From: Paraphysoderma sedebokerense
Taxonomy: Eukaryota > Blastocladiomycota > Physodermatomycetes > Physodermatales > Physodermataceae
Assembly: GCA_025602915.1 (NCBI GenBank)
Contig: JAHLJZ010000052.1
Span: 103,815-167,814 of the forward strand
Direction of reading: 5' to 3'
DNA: 64,000 nt
In this document: piece by piece, positions 43,970-56,506 of the stretch
Numbering within the stretch: the first letter of the stretch is position 1
How the letters are laid out: every line of letters begins with the position of its first letter
The notes under the pieces: model-generated
The model's input: the letters and a program-made list of their open reading frames with translations, nothing else
Database searches by the model: none
Told to the model about the DNA's origin: nothing
Translations under genes and position numbers: made by a program

Positions 43970-44511
43970 GTTTGTATTTCGGAGTCGGGTAATGACACAA
44001 AGATGTGGAGCGGAGTGGAGTGTGATGGCCGAGTGAGGAACGGTCAAAGAAAACGCAAAAGTGGAACATCACCGGCAAAAGCTAAAATAATGTGGCCGCA
44101 CCAAAATGCCCGAGAAGTGCACAAGCAGATTGTTGACAATAATCAATCTCATTAGACAGCTACATCAGCGTATATGTGTTGATAATCCTTCGCATTCATC
44201 TGCATTGCCCATCCATGTCCCGGCCTGTCCTACCCAAAAATAACAAATCACAATAAGAGGTTCACGAAATGGGCAAAGGGGAATCGTGTGTTAAATAGAA
44301 AAATTCGTGCCTTGGCTTTAACATCCTAAACATCCGAGTACATGCTATAATATATGCCAATATTGAATCAATTCATGAAGGCCGATTTCATCCCAAGATA
44401 TCTCGGATTATCAATTGTAGTTTTCAGTACATTTCGTGAGGCTGCTCTCGTTCCTCTTGTACTTCGCGTTCCCTTTTCTGCTGGCAAAATCAGACTTCCT
44501 CACAAGATGGA
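43970..44511. other. Divergent promoter, SOD2 to the HEAT-like gene
   Basis: No gene or strong motif seen. Confidence 0.5.
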
Positions 44512-47500
44512 ATGATCAGACTCGATATGGACTCACCATCCTTAAGGCCTAACCCTGCGTCGCTGTGGCATCAGGATAACTCTCATGTCGTAAACAAGCT
44601 CATCAATTCGATCCAACATGCTTCCTCAACGTCGTTCGTCGGCCGAAATATCCTGAAGCAGCTGTTACCATTATTACTATCTGAGTTTCAGTCAAAGCTA
44701 GATGCAAACTTTCCCGACGATGAATCTAAATTACCAGAAAAGTCTTCATCATCGAGGGTGAAGGCAGCGAAAGTGATCCTTTTTGCGCTGAATTATTCAT
44801 TGTGCATAGAGAATTCGTTGTCAAGGCGTAATCCGAAAGAAAAGACTAAGAATGAAACGATATTACTATCATCAAAGAGCATAAAACTGTTGTGCTTGAT
44901 AACTTTGATATATCTGATGAAAACTTTCTCAACGTAAGTACTGGATGCGAATCTTAATAGAAGTATCACTTGAGTCGCGAAGTCGCAACTAAAGATATTA
45001 TTTTAAAGTGAAACAACAGTGCAGCTTCTGCAATTAGAATATGCACAGAAAACAGAAAACGAGGCCGATCATGAGCCTTACAGCTCCATATTGTCGACAA
45101 AACCGACCACGATTATCGACGCTATTCTCAGGTCTATCCTGTCGATACTGGACTCCAGCACATTGCAAGCGGAATCTCATCAATTGTTCGTATCCAAAGC
45201 AATTGATTGTGTCAATGAGTTGATTAATCATCTTATGAAGCCTGTCTTGAGTAAAATGAAGTCAGATAAAGGAGAAAGGGGCCATCGGGCAATTTTGATA
45301 GCCTTTGTGTTCGTTCGAGGTCTTTTGAAAGGAATGCATTCTCTAGCTCGAAAGGATCTGTCAGACGACACCGTTAAAGTACGTAGGCCCTCTATTATTG
45401 CTTCCCTTTGGTCAGGCTATGTTGAGCAAACTTTTCATAGGCTATGATATCTGTGTATACCAAATTAATTACGGCGCTTCCCCTATCCAATTTCGCTTCG
45501 AAATACAAAATTAGCAATAAAATATTCACAACTCCACTACATTACTCGAAACACATAATCAATCATATCTTATTCTTGGCTCTGAAATCAGATTCCAGAG
45601 ACGTGTCCTCTCACTCTATATCGTGCCTACACCAAGCAGAATTACTACTTCGCAAACATACAAGCGCGTTAAAAGAGTATAAATTTGAGCTTCATGCTAT
45701 AGCAAATTGTATTGCTTTGATGCCGGTTCTTCTGTCATCTCACCTTGATCGTCGCGACTCCCCCAAGGACCTGAATTCTCCATCCCGTGCTTTCTTTGAT
45801 GGCCTACTGCAGTGGGCCACACATTGCTCTGTTAAAGTCGTCCGCTTATTGTTGTTTTCGCTATTAGAGCATCTCATATCATTTACATTCTACTGGCAGG
45901 ACTGTGAAAATGTGGTTTTGGGACTGTATAACTCAAAATTGGATGAAGAAAGTGAGAGAATAGGCGACTCATTCGGTAACTTTAAAATTTCATTGATTTA
46001 GTTCTTTGTTACTCTATAGGTAATGGCACTTGTATTGAATAAACTCTCGCTGCTGAATAGAATCACGCATGACGGAGAGAGAGGAAATTACGATGGTGCA
46101 GGTCATTACCGAATGGTTGATATCTTGTGCTTGTCATCGTGACGCAACTACGAAGCATTCCGAGGCCTCCGTCATCACAACGCTTGCCATCTCGCCGTCG
46201 AATATACGTCTATTTTCGATAAAAGTACTAGCATTACTTCCTAACGGGAATCAACAGGTACATCAAATTTTACAACTGTATGCGGCGCAATAGCTCATTT
46301 CATTCTATAGATAACTGTTTCTCTTCAATCTCTCTTCGATGATCCATCAAACTCGATTCGTCATGCCGTTGCGGAGTACGTCGCGATACGTTCTTTGAAC
46401 TCTGAGCATACTGATCGTCCTGGAAGCAACTGCAACATCAAGCTGCAGTCAGTTTCAGATACCCTTGATCACCTTCGTATCGTCCATCGGTCTGATGGTT
46501 CATGTTTTGTGGAGGGAGCCGATCGTTTGGTGAGTGGATATGATCTTGGGGCCGAAGTACGGGTGCGAAATATATTTGATGGGTTGTTGGCGGCATTAGA
46601 CTCGTTAAAAGACAACCGGTATGCAGTTTCAAATCTACTTATGAACCGATCCGTTGATATTGTCATGTAACATTAACATATTGTATACAAAATTTGCGGT
46701 GTACACAGTTCTGAACCGAATACTATTCAGGCATATCGGGAACGTCATTCTTTCAGATTATGGACGATGTACATAATGATGCATTTTCACTTCCGCTGCC
46801 CATTCATCATGTCAAATGATGACAGAAATGGCGTGTCGCTCAATCAACAAAAAGTTTTGTGGACCGATTTAATAAAAGCACTAGAATATCGAGTCAAAAC
46901 GGTAAATAAACGATTTCTTTTATATTCTGACCGCGAATATTGCATTGAACCATACCAATATTTTCCAAATGGCGTCATCAGTTCACAAATACTTCATCAA
47001 TACACTTTCTTCTCGCAATATGTGGCATTCTGTCCGGTCTACTGCGGTCTTCGAGCGACAACCCTGATCGTCTTTCCGATTCAAAACCCAATTTGGACCC
47101 CTGCTTACTGAAATTGTCGCTCAGCCTCATTTGGAACCTTCGAAATCATTCCAGCTGGCGGATACGTTTGGAAATCATTCGTGTTTTGGCCGAATGTGTA
47201 GGATTGTCAATCCCTTTTACGGATGACCCCGACAACGAAGTGATAGCAGATGATGAAAAATTGCTGAAAGAGAGGACAATGTCGCAAGGTAAATGCAGCC
47301 AAGATATGCTAAAGTTTCAAATCTCTAATAGCCCTTTCTTCTTTAGCGCGGCATTTATTTTCTACGCTCTCTATACACAAGACTTATTCACTCATATATG
47401 ATCTCATCCAACGACACATCGCGTCAGAGTCTTCTTCAGTGCATCCACATAACGATACCGTTGATAGCCATCCCTTGATTCACCGTTATTTATTGAAAAT

Positions 47501-49708
47501 TCTTAAGTGGGGACAATATAAACATGATAGCTATTTATCCCTTCGTGGTCATTTTCAGGACCTGAAGCATGAACGACTGAAGCCAGTATTGAGAGGAGTT
47601 AAGGATTTTCAGAATTCGATAAGTGGCCGGAATGCATTGATGAAGAGCGTAGGCAGTGCGGAGAACATAATAAGGAAGTCGAAGAAAAAGGTGGTTTTCG
47701 AACATATTGGTCGAGACTTGTCTCTCAGTGAAACTCTGGGTCTTGCGGAAGAATCGAACATCCAATGCGATTTCCCTTCAACCACCCAATCGACATCATC
47801 GTCTCCTGTCGGTGCTGACGCTTTTACCGTTTCACCAACTCTACTGTCTTCCCTATCCAATAAATCAACAAGCAAATCTAAATTTTCAAAGTCACACCTG
47901 AAACATTTATATTCGCACAATCAACCGTCAAACCCCGATGTATCGGTAGAACTCAAGACTGTGCTACAGGAAAATCTGTCTAAACTAAGACAGTTAGAAA
48001 CTTTCACCCAGAGGTATATTCAGGATGTTGAGAAAGACATCAAGGGTATTCAGAACATTAAAGAAAGGACAGATTTTGAATCAGATTACCGTGACAGCGA
48101 GTGGAATTTTTCACGAAATGCAGAACCCGATATTTCTGGTATGAATGCTCGTGACGATCTAGATATTGAGAGGAAACTTGACAGATTAATGGGTGAAATC
48201 GAAAACTTCCGGAATTCTGACCCCCTAGAGCAACAAGCACACTTTGGTGGTTCTTCGTACCGTAAGGACGATTGGAACTCCCCGCCATTCAATCAGACCA
48301 TAGATGATGTTGAGTTGTCTCTTATAATTGAAGACGATCACCAAGCTCAAACTGTTAGTCATCCTGATGTAGAGAATGACCTTTCTCATGAACTTTCCAA
48401 ATCGAATCTTTCTCGGCACCGAATATTTAATCGCAACAAAGGAACAAATGTGGATGACCATGAAGATTTCAATTTGACGTTCACAGATATCCATCCTTTG
48501 AAAAAACATTTGAAAGCTGACCAGAGTTATATTCAGTCTCCGAAGACTGTGGGAAATGTTGACCTTGAGCTAGATGGTATTGATTTTGATGTCACTGGGG
48601 GCAGGACTGAAGTGGAGGATATCTTAAATCATGAAGTGCGGCCTCGGACAGGTGCCTCAAATCCTTTCGAAAAAGATGCAAAGGTTTTGCTCTCCGATTT
48701 CGAAAGAAGACTGGCGGATGTTACTGATGGATTGCACTTGAAGACCGAACAAGGTGAGTTTAGCATGTATCTATATACTCCGACTTCATGATCTCTGAAG
48801 TCATCCTTCTATTCATTTTTTTTTTCAGAACAAATAACGAAACAAAATATAGATCGCAACCTTAATCCAATTCAAGAACAACAGGATCAACAGGAATTCA
48901 ATGTTTATGATTCCATCAATCAAATGTCTCAACATTCGCAGCTTCTTCAGCACCATTATCCATCATTCTCGTTACTAAATCTCGACTCTGTAATTCCTCT
49001 GATTCAGCCACCCACGATCCAATCCAGAACACGAAAGATGATTGATAAACTCCTGAACACACTAGCCTTTGACAATGTAAGATATGGCTCTCGCGATCCT
49101 TATGACAATCAACAAAAAGATGAGGAAGAAATCTCGGAGGAACCGAAGGAAATTTTTGAGAATCTGCATCCTCTGTTGAAAAAGGTTTTTAAACTTGATC
49201 CGACACTTTTGGTGGAGATGTGCAGTAATGTATCTCTGGATGTCAACACCTCGCAATTGGGAAGTGTGGATGAAGTTGATTGGTATTATCTTTTTTGTAA
49301 GTCATTTGTAGCCATTCATGTGCCATCTAACAGTCGCTTCCTTCTCACTTCCGACTCAGGCTTCACAATATTCGCAATTTACACCAACATCTACTCCCAG
49401 TTTCACACATCTTGTGGGATCTCGATGATGGCACTCGGTCGCCGACATCGCTAGCTCAAGCTGTTGTTATTGTCAAGGACCAAATTGTATTATCAAAACG
49501 AGCGATGAATAAGAGTTTGCTCCACACCGGTAATAGTATATTGATGAGTTCGGGCGTTGGGAAAGCCGGCAGGACAGGGACGAGCGGCCTTGCTTTCAAA
49601 GAAACCAGCGAAATCGGGTTTCCGAATAGAAATCATTCATTTTTGGATTGGATAGACAGAGTTGACAGATCCGATAAAGGGCGATGGAGTGTGGGGAGTA
49701 CGAGATAA
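44512..49708 (+). CDS. Large unrecognised protein: helical (HEAT-like) N-half, coiled-coil/acidic C-half
   Basis: About 1500 residues in roughly nine exons. I cannot name it. The N-terminal 900 residues are helix-rich, Leu/Ile/His-rich and HEAT-like: HVVNKLINSIQHASSTSFVG, SNSIRHAVAEYVAIRSL, FLLAICGILSGLLRSSSDNP and LSLIWNLRNHSSWRIRLEII. From about 47.9 kb a predicted coiled coil (LKTVLQENLSKLRQLETFTQ) begins, then an acidic, polar region. Exons join in frame at 44936/45010, 45379/45440, 45976/46064, 46257/46311, 46902/46988, 47289/47347 and 48754/48830. The least certain parts are the join near 46670-46860 and the last one, where donor GTATTA at about 49284 keeps the final exon open to 49708 but the stronger GTAAGT near 49297 would end the protein by 49454. 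It lies between SOD2 and RPB11, flanked further out by cilium genes. Confidence 0.75.
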
Positions 49709-49851
49709 ATTTAATCTTAATTGTAAATATAAATCGTTATAAAGTCCATTGATCTTGGAAAACGTGAAGTCGCATTTGATTTTCAGAAGTGTTTATTTAC
49801 AGTCATCAAGCCGAATTCACTAATAATTCTAATTAATTTGTACATGCGGAT

Positions 49852-50565
49852 TTAAAAATCGTTATCATAACCTGCGTCCAAAACTGATCGCTCAGCGTCT
49901 CTGCGAGCCTCCCTATCCTCTTGCACTCGCCTTAATTCGTCCTAGTGAAACAGTAATGTCAGCCACATATTTGGGCAAACCTCATTCGAAGAAGATCTCA
50001 TATTCGGTAATCTACTTAAACGTAAGAAATAAACATGCCTCAAATTTCGTTTTGATCCCCCCCAGTTCACCAATTAATTCAGTCACGGCATCCGTTAACG
50101 CAGTCCACGGTGTAGTGTCACTTGTAGTTTGTATTTTCAAGAAGAAGTAATGATCTAGAGGATGCGGCATTTTATAACCGGCAAATAGCACTCTGGGGTC
50201 TTTCAGCAGTTGCCTGTACGATCAATCAAAATCCAATTTCATGAATTCACATTTGTCAGAACTAACTCGAGCGGAACAAAGAAAACAAGCAAGACCAGAA
50301 TAGTTGTGGATAACTACATTCGTAACATGTTGCCAAGTGTATGATCTTCTTTCTGAATCTCTATAGTTGCAGCATTGGGCATACGAGTATCTTTTGTAAT
50401 TGTTACCCTGCAGATTGGGTGATGTTGGATAAGTAGAAGCGGTTAATAGAGCTCTCGTCGTGAAGAAGAACCCAAAGCAATAGGATCAACTCAGTAGTAG
50501 AAGATAACATACTTTTTGGACCCCTCTGGTAACACAAATAACTCGAATCTATCTGGTGCGTTCAT
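49852..50565 (-). CDS. RPB11: RNA polymerase II subunit RPB11
   Basis: Core Pol II subunit pairing with RPB3, like half of the bacterial alpha dimer. Four exons: MNAPDRFELFVLPEGSKK joins to VTITKDTRMPNAATIEIQKE, then DHTLGNMLRMQLLKDPRVLF, AGYKMPHPLDHYFFLKIQTT and a C-terminal helix, ending DAERSVLDAGYDNDF. EDHTLGN and LFAGYKxPHPL are the family signatures. Length about 125-130, slightly longer than human because of the charged tail. Convergent with the HEAT-like gene and divergent from CEP78. Confidence 0.93.
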
Positions 50566-50920
50566 TGTGTTTATGAATAGTTCGGATAACTCTCCCTCGC
50601 AATAGGGATATCTATTTCGGTTCTCGAAGGAAGGTTTGTTTATAGCACGTGACTGAACATCAGTCGGTTTTATTAAGACATGCCAGCGGGATCCTGTTCT
50701 CCCACATTAATATAAACGAATAGATATGATTTCGAGAGTAAATTATAAAAGCCAATAATTTCGCTGATCAATGAATGTCACGAAGTGATATTGCTGTTTA
50801 CGAGTTGATGATACTCATTGAAACAGCATTGAGTGGATCATCGCGTTCGCCACCTCCAAGCATTACTTCTAGACAACACATCAATTCATATGGATATATC
50901 TATTCATTGCGGAGCCCGAT
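50566..50920. promoter_or_regulatory. RPB11/CEP78 divergent promoter with GTCACGTG
   Basis: The plus strand has CACGTGAC at 50646-50653, the reverse complement of the octamer found upstream of RPN8/RQC2 and of the PI3-kinase. An open frame starting at 50775 continues into the CEP78 leader in a different frame. Confidence 0.4.
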
Positions 50921-53900
50921 ATGCCTACTAAAGTTTTATATTCCACCTCCTCGGCTCTTCAAAACACTGCTCATTCTTCATTTCGCCAAGTGTACACAAA
51001 TGCTTGTCAATCCAACAAATCGTTTCCCTTACCCTCCATTCTCAACTCGCAGTTCGATCGATCTCTTGAACTTTCTTTCCTAGGGGACAAAATACAATCC
51101 GAATTGGAATGGCAGTTGATTATTCATGCTTTAAATGAGGCAAAGGATTTGAAAGGTGTTGTCATTTGGAGTACATGGCTGCATGAGAGTACGTTTAAAC
51201 TCTGGTTTACCGTGAGGGAGATCTTTTACCTTGCATCTTTAACAATGCTAATTGGTCAATATTAAACATATGATCTCAGAGAATGAAAAGGCAGCTTTGA
51301 ACCCGTGCAAATCTTCAACTCTTAATCATAAGATCATTAGAAAGGACAAGAAATCAATCCCACCGCTGATCTTATCATCGAAATTACAAGACAGGATATG
51401 TGGGTATGTGAATGACAAAACACGGCTTGAAAAAATGGATTAGCTTTAATGACAAGTAAATCATAGGACGATTCAAAATTGTCTGCGCAACAGCCTAATG
51501 ACGAACCTAGAATTCTCTGGCATTCCGTTCAAAAAGGCATCATTAATGCTCCTAGCCAAGGTATTATCTGGCCTAAGTTTGAGTAGTCGCTCCGTTGTTT
51601 TGTTTATGTAAATTTATTCAGGGTGTAAGTCAATCGAAAACTCTGCGAAAATTGTCATTGGCGAGATGCGAAATCGGTGACGAAGGCTTAAGCGGTAAGT
51701 GTTGCTTGGTGATCTGGATTTGCGAAACTGAATAGTTAACACAATTTATTTATTTATTAGTCATTGCTCCTGCATTACGTGTGTCAGCTTCGCTTCAAAT
51801 CATTAATGTTTCAGCCTGCGGGCTAACTTTTAAAAGTGGAAGTACATTAGCTGAAGTGATCAAGGTAAACTGTTCACCACTCAGTCGAGCCCTCCATATC
51901 CACAAAATGATTTACCAACTTATTCTAGTATCAATCCGTTCGTCGACTCGAATCACAATGGGCAGAATTACTCAGAAAGTCGCCACAAGAAACTCGTCAA
52001 GTCCTTAAAACTGAATGGATGTCGGCTTCCACTCTAAAGCGATTGATAGTTTGTAACAATGCTTTAGGAGATTTAGGCCTCATGTATTTAATAGAAACTC
52101 TGACAAACGATTGCGGCTTAAAAGGCAAGTGCGTGCGTCCATAAGCAATCTCACGATTATGTCTGACCAATTTCGCCATTAGCCTTAGATTTGATTCAAA
52201 ACAATATCACGGAAGAAGGAGCTAGTGCAGTTATTGAACTCTTAAAAGCAAAGACGGAATTAATACTTATCGATTTACGGAATAATAATTTCGGTAGGTT
52301 TAAATATCTGTTTGTGAATTGTGGACTTTTTGTAACCCGAACGTCTACATAGATGAGGTCCTCTTGAAGAACATAGAAGCTCAAGTTCAGGCTATTGCCG
52401 CTAAGAGGCAAATCGATGTTAAAGAATATATATTGCTGGTATGCAAAGAGAGTTCATTTTTCTCTCCCCATGTCGGCTCTCAATATTCTCGGTCATACTA
52501 AAGTATCAATTGTTCACATTAGGATCCTGAATTACATCTGCTGAATTCAGAAAACCCTGTTTTAGAAACGTATCATTATTCTGCTCCATCGAAACCGTTA
52601 TTGAAGAAACAACCACTAAGTCAACGAACTGCGAAAGTGAAGCCTAGACTAAATGGTTCCAAATTGGATAGGAAAAGTGATAGACAGGTTAAAAGGAAAA
52701 TCGGCGTATCGGAGAAGGTTTCTTCGCAAGTGCGTATCACTCCAAGTATTCAGTAGGAGACTCCATTTCCTACTGCTTACATAATAGCTTAATCATACTG
52801 ATGAAACGGTGAAATAGGTGAAGGCCGGTCGAACACACATACTGTCGGTGACGAAAAAGCCGGACACCAAGAAATTTGAGGCGAAAAATTCGATGAAGAA
52901 TACAAGAGTAAATAAAAATTCAGCTGCGGGATCGAAAGAAAATGTAATTCATCACTCTGCTTGACCATTGTTAGCATATGTTGATAGACCTAATCACTAG
53001 GAACCGCCAACTAAAACTCATTTAACGGGTAAGCAAGCGTCTTCCGACATGGAACCAAGGCCGAAATCGAGAACGGCTATTCTACCGTCTGAAGATGCTA
53101 CCGACTCAACAACCGTGTTTCCTCAATCTTACGATCAGCTATTGGTCTCATACCGGACACAGAGGAGAATACGCCTCGAAGCAGAGTCCAAACTCGTTAA
53201 TATAGAATTCGAAAATCTGGCGTTACGTCGGAAGGTTGAGGAATTAGAAAAGGCCGTAAAAAGAATGTGGGGACTAGACCCTGTCAAGGAACAGAATAGG
53301 AATCAGTCGATGGCAAACTCAATATCTCATCAGCGAAGTCTCAATTTTTCACCTATCCTTCCCGACAGTCCTATTCGTATGAATATCAATTCCCCACCTT
53401 CGCTACCCTCGAGGACTGCACCGAGAACTGTGGACCTTCCTGCTTGGCAATATGGAGATCCTTCCAGCATTCCGCACCACCTGAACAATCTTCGCTCCGA
53501 TGCGCAGTGCTCTGAAAAAGCCACAACGCAAAATCTAATAGCGACACAAAATGGAACCAATTTTGAAACCAACGCAAAAGTCGATACTTTGCTTTCATTA
53601 GTCGAGACTAGTTTGAAGTCGTTCCACGGGTTTTTGGATCAACTGGAAGAACGACGAGTGAAGAGGTGGCAGAAGGAAAGAGCGGGAAAAAAAGAGAATA
53701 AGTTAAAGTCAAGAAACAAAACCGAAAGTGAAAATGATTGTAAGGAGAACAGTACACGAATTATGAGTCCTATTGCCGACGATCAATTGAAGAAGGGAAC
53801 TAAAGAGTGCGAGACTATTCAGTCAAATGACAAGGAGATTGTGAAGGAGTATTACGAATTTCCGAGTTATTACTTAAACAAATCAAAATCCGGCCAGGCA

Positions 53901-54089
53901 CAGACTAGAACAGAGGAACAATTCGAGGGTAATAATGATGCGGATCAGGAGTGTTCGGATGTATCGTTTCACCGATTTCTTATGAAAAGCAGCATGAATA
54001 GTCCTCAAAGGGAGGACCACCAATCTGCTCCCGTTGAAGATAGAGACGTAGATTATACCGAGGATTTTGAAGATGAAGATGATTTTTAG
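50921..54089 (+). CDS. CEP78: Centrosomal protein CEP78 homologue (leucine-rich repeats plus coiled coil)
   Basis: Centriole/basal-body protein involved in cilium formation in animals. The ATG at 50921 gives MPTKVLYSTSSALQNTAHSS. The N-terminal LRR domain contains LRKLSLARCEIGDEGLSVIA, LQIINVSACGLTF, LKRLIVCNNALGDLGLMYLI, LDLIQNNITEEGASAVIELL and LILIDLRNNNF. The insert YQSVRRLESQWAELLRKSPQ is a close match to the CEP78-specific YQTMRRHEETWAESLR. A basic Ser/Lys segment follows, then a coiled coil (SYRTQRRIRLEAESKLVNIE and ALRRKVEELEKAVKRMW), a disordered stretch and an acidic end (DYTEDFEDEDDF). About ten introns, with the last exon the largest. Absence of CEP78 from non-flagellated fungi is general knowledge; it supports a zoosporic host. 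Confidence 0.87.
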
Positions 54090-54441
54090 ACAATCATTTT
54101 TTGTTCAACTATATATATGTACATAGAAATGTCAAATGTTATCATTGTCAGCATGCCATGTAGTGCATACGGTATCACCAATATATGATGCGAGGAACAG
54201 TTCCCAAGCAAACAATGCGCGTCGTTGCACTGACGATCGGGCCGTGGCCGCTCACTTCTGACGCTCTTTGGATTCATCATTACATCGCAATCGACCTCGG
54301 CCCTCCCTCAAAGATATAAAGTATCCTTCGTTTCCTGCACACTGGAAAGCCAACTTCTCTTCTAAAAGTGTCTTACTGGCCCAAACTAACCCGCTCAGCT
54401 GAAGATAAATTCAACCTACCAGCGGGCCTTTGAATATAGTT
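54090..54441. other. Promoter of the JMJD8-like gene
   Basis: TATAAA at 54315-54320 lies 122 bases upstream of the ATG and is followed by a pyrimidine-rich leader. The CEP78 3' end occupies the left part. Confidence 0.5.
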
Positions 54442-55938
54442 ATGAAGCTGTCGTACTTGTCTACAGCACTCTCTGGTGCAACCCTTTTCGCCTCTATTGC
54501 GATATTGGCGACTATTCTCATTCAACCTTCTCGATTCTCGAACTACATATCTAAAAAATCCGTCTTCATTCCAACTTCCAGCATCATTCCAGACTTCATT
54601 TCCTCCGGTCTCCGCTCACATTCATCAGATCAATATGCTCTTCTCGAATTCTTCATTCGAGATGCCTTCAATTGGGACATTTCCACCACGCCGATTCCAA
54701 TATCAACCCCGTCTGTGTTATTGAAAGAGATTTTATCAAAAAATGTCGATGCCATCCCGCCTGAACTTCAATATTTGATCCATTATGATACCGTGGATAT
54801 TAGAATCGTCAGGGACTATTTTTCTGCCAAGAGACATCAGAAATTACTAGAGCTGTGTTCTCGTATCGATTGTCGTTCTCTTGTGAACATTGCTGACCCT
54901 GAATTCAATATGACTCCACTGCATTATGCATACGCTCAAGGATATGACGAAACAATTCAATATTTGAAATCATTAGGTGCCAACGAAGATGCAATGGATT
55001 CGGTGAGCAGGAAACCTGGTAACTTATCCTTTTCAGGATTCGTGAAGAATTCGAGAAAGTGGGCGAAACAGGCCAACCGAGATTGCGAGTTGCCTGTGGT
55101 GTCTATGACTCGAAAAGAGGATTTCAAAGAAGTTAAAAGACTAGTAGGTGAAGGCGAGCCAGTTTTGATTCGAAACGGGTTAAAGTATTTAGAAAACAAT
55201 CCTGGTAGGGGAGATAGTATTGTGGACACAAATATTGAAGAGGTGATTCAGAAATATGGTGACTACAAAGTGTCGATTGGAGAAGTGCCGTATTCAGATT
55301 ACTTCAATCTCTCCACCCACATTGATACATTGTCTTCATTTTATCGCCAAGAAGTAATACCTCATTTAACGTCGGCAATGCCGAAACCAACGACCCGTCA
55401 TCCTCTTTACATTTTCCAAAAGCATCCGGAAATTACATCACGCGCATTGTCCATTCTCGACACCCTCGTCAAAGTGGGCTTTCCATCTCCTAATCTTATT
55501 TGTCCAGCATCGTTCGCCAAAACAGGTAGTGACAGCATTCATTTTTTCCTTGGAGCTCCGGGCCGCGGTGCGCCTTTCCACATTCACGCCGATGCGATCA
55601 ATCTCAATATTCACGGAAATAAGCAGTGGTTTATCTACCCTCCTCTGGAAAGTGTTTACAGCCGAAAGCACATTTCTAGATTTATCAGCCAGGACTTGGC
55701 CGTCTCAGGTGCCGAGAACGAAGGCATGATTGAAAAAGGGAAATGGGCGAATCCTGCACCGAGAGTTCGGCCGTTGACATGTATACAACGCCCAGGAGAT
55801 ATTGTGTATATACCGTTTGATTGGGCTCATGCCGTTTTAAACAAGGATTTGAACATGGGATTTGCACTCGAACTTTTGAATAGGAGAGAAACTGGAGCGG
55901 CGCTTCCAATTGATGGATTGTATAGGAAATGTACTTAG
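54442..55938 (+). CDS. Ankyrin-repeat/JmjC protein, JMJD8-like, with N-terminal signal anchor
   Basis: Intronless, 498 residues. The frame is open from TTG 54430, but the first ATG is 54442. Residues 5-31 (YLSTALSGATLFASIAILAT and on) form a hydrophobic segment, either signal anchor or signal peptide, suggesting the secretory pathway. Residues about 150-190 carry an ankyrin-type repeat (MTPLHYAYAQGYDETIQYLK). The C-terminal cupin/JmjC domain has VLIRNGL, then APFHIHADAINLNIHGNKQW, FIYPP, and RPGDIVYIPFDWAHAVLN. This lines up with human JMJD8, an ER-lumenal protein, better than with FIH or JMJD5. The usual iron motif HxD/E reads His-Ile-His here, so oxygenase activity is uncertain. Being single-exon among intron-rich neighbours is unusual. 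Confidence 0.85.
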   Translation: MKLSYLSTALSGATLFASIAILATILIQPSRFSNYISKKSVFIPTSSIIPDFISSGLRSHSSDQYALLEFFIRDAFNWDISTTPIPISTPSVLLKEILSKNVDAIPPELQYLIHYDTVDIRIVRDYFSAKRHQKLLELCSRIDCRSLVNIADPEFNMTPLHYAYAQGYDETIQYLKSLGANEDAMDSVSRKPGNLSFSGFVKNSRKWAKQANRDCELPVVSMTRKEDFKEVKRLVGEGEPVLIRNGLKYLENNPGRGDSIVDTNIEEVIQKYGDYKVSIGEVPYSDYFNLSTHIDTLSSFYRQEVIPHLTSAMPKPTTRHPLYIFQKHPEITSRALSILDTLVKVGFPSPNLICPASFAKTGSDSIHFFLGAPGRGAPFHIHADAINLNIHGNKQWFIYPPLESVYSRKHISRFISQDLAVSGAENEGMIEKGKWANPAPRVRPLTCIQRPGDIVYIPFDWAHAVLNKDLNMGFALELLNRRETGAALPIDGLYRKCT

Positions 55939-56506
55939 TATTTGTATATTACAAAATAGGGAAAGTTTAAGAAAAGTCAGTTACGTATTTCACACTACCA
56001 CATAGCTGGAATTTATTACCAAGTACCAATTGAACGGCATATAGATCCCGGTATCACTAAATTACACGAATGATATTTAGATAGATGCAACCAAGACTGC
56101 GAACGGGGCCATTCCACAATCAAAAATCAGGTAAAAACAGTCAGCTTGGCGAGGTCTGAATGCTGTCAGAAGCCCATACATTCCCCTTAGTCATTCGCCC
56201 ATTCTACGGATAAGATTATTCCGTTTCTCAACAGGAAATGACAACAATGCAGACACCTCAGTGAATTATTTGCATTAACTATCCTACGTTGCTTCTGTCA
56301 AACGGGTGGACATGGTACGCGAATACATATATGTGCTGGAACTTCGGCGAACCGCGAAAGTGGCATTCGCGATCAGCGATGAAAACACGTGAGTGTTGCT
56401 ACACGGAGACACCTCCAATCCATCCAAGAAATCCCTTATTGAATTGGATACTATTAAGCACCTGTATTTCTGTTTTCGAAATTAGTGCATCGTCAAGTCA
56501 GAAATC
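55939..56506. other. Intergenic region upstream of eL20
   Basis: A CACGTG core at 56396-56401 (flanks differ from the GTCACGTG octamer). No gene seen. Confidence 0.5.
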
